Shown in pieces: positions 58,910-64,000 of a DNA stretch of 64,000 nucleotides; the stretch's first letter is position 1, and each line of letters begins with the position of its first letter. The position numbers and the translations under genes were made by a program. The notes beneath the pieces are model-generated. The model saw only the letters and a program-made list of their open reading frames with translations, searched no databases and had not been told where the DNA came from. This DNA comes from Bin87 sp965204685 (GTDB lineage Bacteria; Chloroflexota; Dehalococcoidia; Lucifugimonadales; UBA3495), in the NCBI GenBank assembly GCA_965204685.1, contig OZ242004.1, positions 3,720,001 to 3,784,000 on the forward strand. The letters run 5' to 3'.

Positions 58910-60445
58910 TCAGTCGCCGTTGCCGGAAGTTGCTGGCGCCGGGGATGTTCCCGCCGGGGCGGGCGCCGGCGGCGTGGGAGAAGCCGGGGCCGTATCGGTG
59001 CGGAACTCCGGAGGCAACTCATCCTCCCAGTCGGGCAACTGGTGCCGATGCGTGTTGGGCAGGAACAGGATCGCGATGACGCCGCCCAAGCTCATGATGA
59101 ACGACAGCAGAATGGTCCAGCAGTAGGGGTTGTCCAGGATGACCGGGAACCCCAGCTCGGTGACGCCGATGTACAGCCCGCTGCCCAACAGCGCTCCGCT
59201 GGCCATGCCCGCGCCGGCCCCCATCATCTGGAAGCCGTAGGCGCTGCCGATGGGCGCCCGGCCGTAGTATTGGCGATTGATGATGGGGAAGGCGGACATC
59301 TCGCCGCCGAAGCCAATGCCGAAGAGTACGGCGAAGAGGTAGAACATCCAAAGCTGGTCCGCGAACAGCAGAATCAGCACCGGGGCAAACTGGAGGGTAA
59401 AGCAGGCGGCCATCACCCACTTGCTGCCCAGCAGGTCGGCCGCGATGGGAGCGCCAAACCGGGTTATGGTGCTGGTCAGGTGCATGGTGCCGGCGATGGT
59501 GATCCCGATGGCCGAGGCGCCGACCAACGCCGCATCCACCCCCTGGTAGCCCCCCTCCGGACGCAACAGGTCCACCACCATGACCTGGAGGAACATGATG
59601 ATGATGGCGTGTCCGGCGCATCCCCAGTAATGAATTCCGACCAGGTTCCAGAAGGTGGGGGTCTTCCGCGCCTGTCGCAGGAAAATCCGGGCCCGCTCCT
59701 TGGCGCCTCTGCCGGTAGTGGGAGCGGCGCGTATCGGCTCGTTAGGGTCGGCGCCCAACTGTCTCATTCCCACGTCTTCCGGGGAGTTGTGGAACAAGCG
59801 GGTGAGCAACAGGAGGACCACGCCGCCGACGATGCCGGGGATCCAGAACGCCATCCTGATCCCGATGCTGTCGGCGCTGAAGATCGGGAGGGCGTCGGCC
59901 CATGCCTTGCCCTGTCCCAACGAGAAGAAGGCGACCAAGCCGACCATGATGGCCGGCACGATCACCGGCCCGACCCCCTGGGAAGACTGGAGCAGCCCCA
60001 TGCCCAATCCCAGGTGGCGGCGGAACCACGATGTCACGGACACCGTGAGAGGAACCTGGAATATTCCCATGGAGGCGCTGAGCATCACGCCAAAGAACAG
60101 GTAGAGATGCCACAACTCCGTCATGAACCCGGCGAGGATCATGCTGACGATGTACAGGGAAGCGCCCAGCGTGAGCGTAAACCGAGCTCCGTATCGATCA
60201 CCAAGCCAACCGGAGGGAGGCCCGAACATACCCGACACCACCCATTGCAGCGAGAATGCGAACAGGATGAGACCCTCGCTCCACCCGAAGACCTGGGAAA
60301 TGATGGGCACCAGCGCCGGGAACGACATGCGGAAGGACGACGATACCAGCCGCATCAACGCCGTGATGAATACGATCACCCACGCGTAGTGGATGCGATA
60401 ACCGGCCAGCGCAAACTGATCGGGGCGGAAGTTTACTGCGGACAT
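58910..60445 (-). CDS. MFS transporter
   Basis: A 511-residue major facilitator, longer than usual because of a central loop (about 40 residues, DPNEPIRAAPTTGRGAKERA) and a Pro/Ala-rich C-terminal tail. The first span is YAWVIVFITALMRLVSSSFR and the motif A loop reads SGWLGDRYGARFTL. The pattern fits the monocarboxylate/oxalate-formate branch, as for the protein at 26204. The ATG at 60445 has GGGAGAGGG upstream and begins at the conserved N-terminus; a longer frame upstream is unlikely. It may carry the substrate of one of the surrounding SDR enzymes. Cytoplasmic membrane. Confidence 0.9.
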   Translation of the reverse strand: MSAVNFRPDQFALAGYRIHYAWVIVFITALMRLVSSSFRMSFPALVPIISQVFGWSEGLILFAFSLQWVVSGMFGPPSGWLGDRYGARFTLTLGASLYIVSMILAGFMTELWHLYLFFGVMLSASMGIFQVPLTVSVTSWFRRHLGLGMGLLQSSQGVGPVIVPAIMVGLVAFFSLGQGKAWADALPIFSADSIGIRMAFWIPGIVGGVVLLLLTRLFHNSPEDVGMRQLGADPNEPIRAAPTTGRGAKERARIFLRQARKTPTFWNLVGIHYWGCAGHAIIIMFLQVMVVDLLRPEGGYQGVDAALVGASAIGITIAGTMHLTSTITRFGAPIAADLLGSKWVMAACFTLQFAPVLILLFADQLWMFYLFAVLFGIGFGGEMSAFPIINRQYYGRAPIGSAYGFQMMGAGAGMASGALLGSGLYIGVTELGFPVILDNPYCWTILLSFIMSLGGVIAILFLPNTHRHQLPDWEDELPPEFRTDTAPASPTPPAPAPAGTSPAPATSGNGD

Positions 60446-60571
60446 ATCCCTCTCCCTTAAGAGCGGCAGTATGCGCCCGCCCCGATAGTGTGTCAAGGAA
60501 ATTATTCGCCCCTGCGCCGACGGCCTGATCAGCGCCGTCAGGTTGCCGCGATCAAGCCCGTGTTGCCAGCG

Positions 60572-61357
60572 TCAGCGCGGGCGCGCCGGCGCGGGCCCCA
60601 GGTGGCTGCCCGCGTCAACCAGGATGGTCTCCCCGGTGACGTGCTCCGCGCCTTCCAGGAGCCAGACCACCGGCTCCGACACGGTTTCGGGCGTGCCGGC
60701 CGAGCCCAGCGGGGCGGATGCGGCGTAACGGTCGATGAATCCCTGGTAATTCTCCTCGCCCAAACCCTCGCGCCACCAGCGGGTCTGCATGACGCCGGGA
60801 CAGACCGCGTTGACCCGGATCTCCGGCGCCAGGGCGCGGGCCAGCGAGTAAGTCATCACGTTGAGCGCCGCCTTGGACGCCGCGTAGGCGATGGAACTGC
60901 CGGAACCGCTGAAGCCCGAGCCCGACGACACGTTGACGATGGCGCCTTGGCCCCGCTCCTGCATGGCCGGCGTAACCGCGCGCACCATCTGGAACGCGCC
61001 GACCACGTTTACAGAGAGGACCCGCTGGAAGTCGTCAGATGTCAGGCCCTCAAGATCGTAGTGCGGAACGATTACCGAGGTGGCGGCGTTGTTCACCAAC
61101 CCGTCGATTCTCCCCCACCGTTCCAGCGCGGTCGCTGCCATGCGACGGCAGTCCTCGTCTACGGACACGTCGGCCTGGCACAGGATGGCGTCACCGCCCA
61201 GGTTGCGGCACGCTTCCGCGGCGGACTGCGCTTCGGCCTCGCTCCTGGTGTAGTTGATGATCACGTTGCCGCCCTTGGCCGCGAGCCTCTGGGCGACCGC
61301 GGCCCCAAGGCCGGTGGCCGATCCCGTCACAACGAATACGCCGTCCTTAATTTCCAT
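60572..61357 (-). CDS. SDR family NAD(P)-dependent oxidoreductase
   Basis: A 261-residue classical short-chain dehydrogenase. Cofactor motif VTGSATGLGAAVAQRL, NNAA motif (GLVNNAATSVI), catalytic Ser in IVNVSSGSGFSG, Tyr-x3-Lys in IAYAASKAALN, and PG motif in NAVCPGVMQTRWW. GGAG lies eight bases before the ATG at 61357; longer frames are not supported. It is divergent from another SDR gene at 61482, with 124 bases between, so both may respond to one regulator. It oxidises or reduces an alcohol/ketone pair; substrate unknown. Confidence 0.92.
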   Translation of the reverse strand: MEIKDGVFVVTGSATGLGAAVAQRLAAKGGNVIINYTRSEAEAQSAAEACRNLGGDAILCQADVSVDEDCRRMAATALERWGRIDGLVNNAATSVIVPHYDLEGLTSDDFQRVLSVNVVGAFQMVRAVTPAMQERGQGAIVNVSSGSGFSGSGSSIAYAASKAALNVMTYSLARALAPEIRVNAVCPGVMQTRWWREGLGEENYQGFIDRYAASAPLGSAGTPETVSEPVVWLLEGAEHVTGETILVDAGSHLGPAPARPR

Positions 61358-61481
61358 CTGGCTCACTCCATTATCATGTCGTTGCAGTCTGCGCCGATTA
61401 TACCGAACGGGGACGCTCAACTTGACCCGCCCAATGGGGCGGCTACAATCGTTCAATCATTGAGTAGCAGGAGGCGGAACC

Positions 61482-62234
61482 ATGCGGCTGGAAAACAAGG
61501 TCGCCATCATCAGCGGCGGAGCCCGTGGAATGGGCGCACAGGAGGCCAAGCTGTTCGCCGGCGAGGGCGCGAAGGTGGTCATCGGCGACGTGCTGGACGA
61601 CGTGGGGCGTCAGACTGAAGCCGAGATCAACGAGACCGGCGCGGAGTGCCTCTTCGTCCACCTCGACGTCACCAGCGCGGAGGACTGGCGCAACGTGGTG
61701 GCGGCCGCGGTATCGCGCTTCGGCAAGGTGGACATCCTGGTGAACAACGCCGGCATCTCCACCAGGGGCGGTATCGAAGACATGACCGAGGAGCAGTGGG
61801 TGCGTACCATGGACATCAACGTCAAGGGCGTGTTCCTGGGGACGCGCGAGGTGATCCCGGCCATGCGTGAAGCCGGCGGCGGTTCCATCATTAATATCTC
61901 CTCGGGCGCCGGAATCGCGCCGGCCCCGGGCACTTCGGAAGCCTACGCCGCCAGCAAGGGGGCCGTGCGCCTGTTCACCAAGTCCACTGCCATCCAGCAC
62001 GCCGGCGAGGGGATCCGTTGCAACTCGGTGCATCCCGGTCCGATACAGACGCCGATGCTGGGCGACACTCCGGAGGACGCGGAGCGCATCGCGGCCCAAG
62101 TGGGCCGGGTTCCGCTGGGGCGGGTGGGCCAGCCCATCGAGATCGCCTACGGCGTACTGTATCTCGCCAGCGACGAGTCGTCATTCGTCACCGGTTCGGA
62201 GGTGGTGATCGACGGCGGGCGGACTGCCCAGTAA
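61482..62234 (+). CDS. SDR family NAD(P)-dependent oxidoreductase
   Basis: A 250-residue classical short-chain dehydrogenase. It shows AIISGGARGMGAQEAKLFAG for cofactor binding, Asp in FVHLDVTSAEDW, NNAG in ILVNNAGISTRGG, Ser in INISSGAGIAP, Tyr-x3-Lys in EAYAASKGAVRLF, and the end EVVIDGGRTAQ. The layout resembles cyclopentanol, 3-alpha-hydroxysteroid or glucose dehydrogenases. AGGAGGCGG stands just before the ATG. An MFS gene follows 81 bases downstream on the same strand and may form an uptake-oxidation pair with it. Confidence 0.93.
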   Translation: MRLENKVAIISGGARGMGAQEAKLFAGEGAKVVIGDVLDDVGRQTEAEINETGAECLFVHLDVTSAEDWRNVVAAAVSRFGKVDILVNNAGISTRGGIEDMTEEQWVRTMDINVKGVFLGTREVIPAMREAGGGSIINISSGAGIAPAPGTSEAYAASKGAVRLFTKSTAIQHAGEGIRCNSVHPGPIQTPMLGDTPEDAERIAAQVGRVPLGRVGQPIEIAYGVLYLASDESSFVTGSEVVIDGGRTAQ

Positions 62235-62315
62235 GCGACCCGCTGCACGGGGTTGCGGAGTGGATGCCTGACTCCATCGATCACCTGACTCCATCAATCA
62301 AAGGAGAGTAGCCGT

Positions 62316-63542
62316 ATCGATACCGAACCGGCACGGCAAGCGGCCACCGAGGTAAACAAGGCCCTGTTTTTCGCCGGGCTGTCGCTTGCCGTTTTCGCCG
62401 CCATGAGCGCGGTCCTCATCGTTCCGCCCCTGCTGGTGGAGATCGGGACCGACTTGAAAGTCTCGGTGCCGGTGGCTGGGCAGTTGGCTACGGCGACTTT
62501 CGCGGCCTGGGCGGCGTCGTTGCTATGCGTGGGGCCTCTTTCCGACTCGTTCGGACGACGCCCGGTCGCGTTGGCTGGGTTGGCAATACTCGCCGTGTCC
62601 GCGCTGGCGTCAGCGTTCGCGCCCAACATCGAGATCCTGTTGGCGCTCCGCGCGTTGACCGGCCTGGCCGGGGGAACACTCCCACCAACTGCGGTCGGAG
62701 TGTTGTCTGATGTCATTTCCCCGGCCCGACGCGCCCAGGCGATTACTGCCATGTTGGCTATCCAGGGCGTGGTCGCCGGCGTGACGGTCCCAATGGTGGC
62801 GGTGTTGGCTGACCTCGGCGGGTGGCGGCTTCCCTTTATAGTCACCGGCGCGCTGCTGGCTGCGGCACTGTTGGCTAACTGGGTGTGGTTCCCGAAGGAC
62901 AACCGACAGCGAACTCGGAACTTTGCATTTATTTCCCGGTACGTCTCGCTGCTTTCGTTGCGCTATTTCCGGGTGGCGATTGCGGTCGGCGCAACGCAGC
63001 GCATTTCGTTCTGGGCCACACTGAGCTTCTTCCCCGCTCATTTGCTCATAACTTACGACGTGCCTCTGGCGCTGGTGGCCCTTCCCCTGGTGATCACCGC
63101 CGTGGGGCAGGTGGCGGGCAGCTATTCGGCGGCATATGTGGCGAACAATAAACATCGCATCGCCCTGCTGGCGGGTACTTCAATCACAGGTGGCATTTGC
63201 GTGTGCCTGTTCTTCTCGGTCTATCTGGGGCTCTGGTTGGCCGTGGCGGTGGTTGCAATTGGCGCGGGGTTCTTGAGCGTTCTGATGCCCGCCCTGGTGG
63301 CAGTCAGCACCGAATACTCGGGAGAGTCCAAGTCCACCGGGGCCAGCCTGATGGGATTTACCAACCAGTCTTCGGGCGCGCTGGGGGCCGCCGTCGGCGG
63401 GGTTCTGTTGGCTGGTACAGGCTATGCGGGAATTGGGTACATGTGCCTCGCCGTGACCATCGCCAGCGCGCTGATGACCCCTCTCTTTGGCCGGCGGTTC
63501 GGAGAAGCGGCTGGCCGCGCCGCCGCCGAGACTGCCGGCTAA
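62316..63542 (+). CDS. MFS transporter, start codon apparently ATC
   Basis: A major facilitator of about 408 residues if read from the ATC at 62316. The usual ATG at 62403 falls inside the first membrane span (FFAGLSLAVFAAMSAVLIVP), so it cannot be the true start. The open frame between the last stop (62286) and that ATG has no ATG, GTG or TTG. The ATC at 62316 follows AAGGAG by nine bases and gives a normal N-terminus (IDTEPARQAATEVNKALFFA). Motif A is GPLSDSFGRRP; 12 spans follow. A drug or metabolite exporter of the DHA type is likely. The gene may use a rare AUC start or carry a start-codon mutation. Confidence 0.8.
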   Translation: MDTEPARQAATEVNKALFFAGLSLAVFAAMSAVLIVPPLLVEIGTDLKVSVPVAGQLATATFAAWAASLLCVGPLSDSFGRRPVALAGLAILAVSALASAFAPNIEILLALRALTGLAGGTLPPTAVGVLSDVISPARRAQAITAMLAIQGVVAGVTVPMVAVLADLGGWRLPFIVTGALLAAALLANWVWFPKDNRQRTRNFAFISRYVSLLSLRYFRVAIAVGATQRISFWATLSFFPAHLLITYDVPLALVALPLVITAVGQVAGSYSAAYVANNKHRIALLAGTSITGGICVCLFFSVYLGLWLAVAVVAIGAGFLSVLMPALVAVSTEYSGESKSTGASLMGFTNQSSGALGAAVGGVLLAGTGYAGIGYMCLAVTIASALMTPLFGRRFGEAAGRAAAETAG

Positions 63543-63574
63543 GGGCTTTACCTGCGGGACTGAACCAGGTCAAG

Positions 63575-63604
63575 AAAACCGCCCCGGCGGTTTTGCCGGG
63601 GCGG
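63575..63604 (-). terminator. Intrinsic terminator of the edge hydrolase gene
   Basis: CCGCCCCGG (63579-63587) pairs with CCGGGGCGG (63596-63604) across an eight-base loop. On the minus strand it is followed by TTTTCTTG, placing a terminator 33 bases after the stop at 63637. It could also serve the convergent MFS gene. Confidence 0.75.
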
Positions 63605-63636
63605 CTGAAAGGTTTGTCAAGCCGAGTGGGCTGGAT

Positions 63637-64000
63637 CTAGACGCCAGCCGCTACCGGCGCATGGGCCCTGAAGAATCCGCGCACCTGCTCAATCGTGGTG
63701 GCCTTGAGGTCGGGGTCTTCCTTCCAGGGCCACGCCGTCGTCTGGGCGTTGGGCGCCAATGCCACCATGTCCAGGGCGGCCTGGAGTGAATGGGACGGGG
63801 TGTCGTCCGGCATCACCAGCAGTGGAGTCTGGCAGGCGCGGGCGAAGTCACGGTCCACGCTGTAAAAGAAGTCCGGCTGGACTCGGTACAGGTTGTGTAA
63901 GTATTGTTGGATAGTGTCCATCGAGATGTCCGGCCGGCCAGCGGTCAACTCGGGAGCCCAGACGTCGATCCCCGAGTCGTACATGGCGTCCGGCGTCGCG
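63637..64000 (-). CDS. Alpha/beta hydrolase, C-terminal part, cut by window edge
   Basis: The minus-strand frame is open from the right edge to a stop at 63637, giving about 120 residues. The text shows IQQYLHNLYRVQPDFFYSVD followed by RDFARACQTPLLVMPDDTPS, where the strand LLVMPDD fits the acid-bearing strand of an alpha/beta hydrolase, and HSLQAALDMVALAPNAQTTA then WPWKED. A helix IEQVRGFFRAH ends the protein. An ATG lies at 63984, but coding sequence seems to continue through it (ATPDAMYDSGIDVW), so the true start is outside the window. Family is probable rather than sure, since the nucleophile part is missing. Confidence 0.6.
   Translation of the reverse strand, partial: ATPDAMYDSGIDVWAPELTAGRPDISMDTIQQYLHNLYRVQPDFFYSVDRDFARACQTPLLVMPDDTPSHSLQAALDMVALAPNAQTTAWPWKEDPDLKATTIEQVRGFFRAHAPVAAGV

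Noticed and set aside
1..64000. CRISPR array, tRNA or rRNA genes
   Set aside because: No regularly spaced direct repeats, cloverleaf or rRNA signatures were found by eye on either strand.

Overview
The window is GC-rich DNA (roughly 60-65% by eye) from a heterotrophic bacterium, most likely a Chloroflexota of the Dehalococcoidia/SAR202 type. This is inferred from the gene mix: paralogous ACMSD-like amidohydrolases, LLM flavin oxidoreductases, PuuE-like deacetylases, GMC oxidoreductase, Uma2 proteins, many SDR and MFS genes, and Opp/Dpp importers with Ala-rich lipoprotein anchors. There is no rRNA or tRNA gene to confirm it.

Layout. 1-6.2 kb: a partial conserved hypothetical, then a D-aminoacylase / NUDIX / glutamine-amidotransferase operon, a cytochrome P450 and a double universal stress protein. 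The stress gene is preceded by a stretch with its own promoter, many hairpins, a small ORF with a perfect Shine-Dalgarno site and a terminator-like stem, which I read as an undescribed RNA or leader. 7-19 kb: a catabolic region with three polysaccharide-deacetylase-fold proteins, two ACMSD-like amidohydrolases, a Gfo/Idh/MocA oxidoreductase, an LLM oxidoreductase, three GNAT acetyltransferases and a creatinase-like M24 protein. 19.4-23.2 kb: a lower-GC island holding the wreck of one large nuclease-STAND ATPase gene, apparently defence-related, broken by an in-frame TGA and by a 930-bp IS5-family element with a TAA target duplication. 23.4-27.5 kb: two alpha/beta hydrolases, a tandem carboxymuconolactone-decarboxylase protein and an MFS transporter. 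27.7-43.5 kb: three peptide/nickel-type ABC import modules, each with a lipoprotein plus two permeases and none with ATPases. The middle one ends in a DUF3179 lipoprotein whose reading frame is split by a TGA exactly where the first Cys of the conserved C-x-x-C lies, with a SECIS-like hairpin just downstream, so it is a likely selenoprotein. 43.8-64 kb: a PQQ-type beta-propeller, dihydropyrimidinase-like enzyme, three Uma2 proteins, two PLP enzymes, a GMC oxidoreductase, an SDR-DUF2867 fusion, two mycothiol-type DinB proteins, an Asp-box propeller, an MNT-HEPN fusion, two MFS transporters, two SDRs and a partial hydrolase.

Together the genes describe uptake of small organic compounds (ABC lipoproteins, MFS carriers) and their stepwise oxidation, hydrolysis and decarboxylation. 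Two families of interspersed palindromic repeats lie in gaps between genes. The most unusual items are the selenocysteine candidate, the broken STAND nuclease, the structured transcript upstream of the stress gene, enzyme homologues lacking canonical catalytic or metal residues, and an MFS gene whose only well-placed start codon is ATC.
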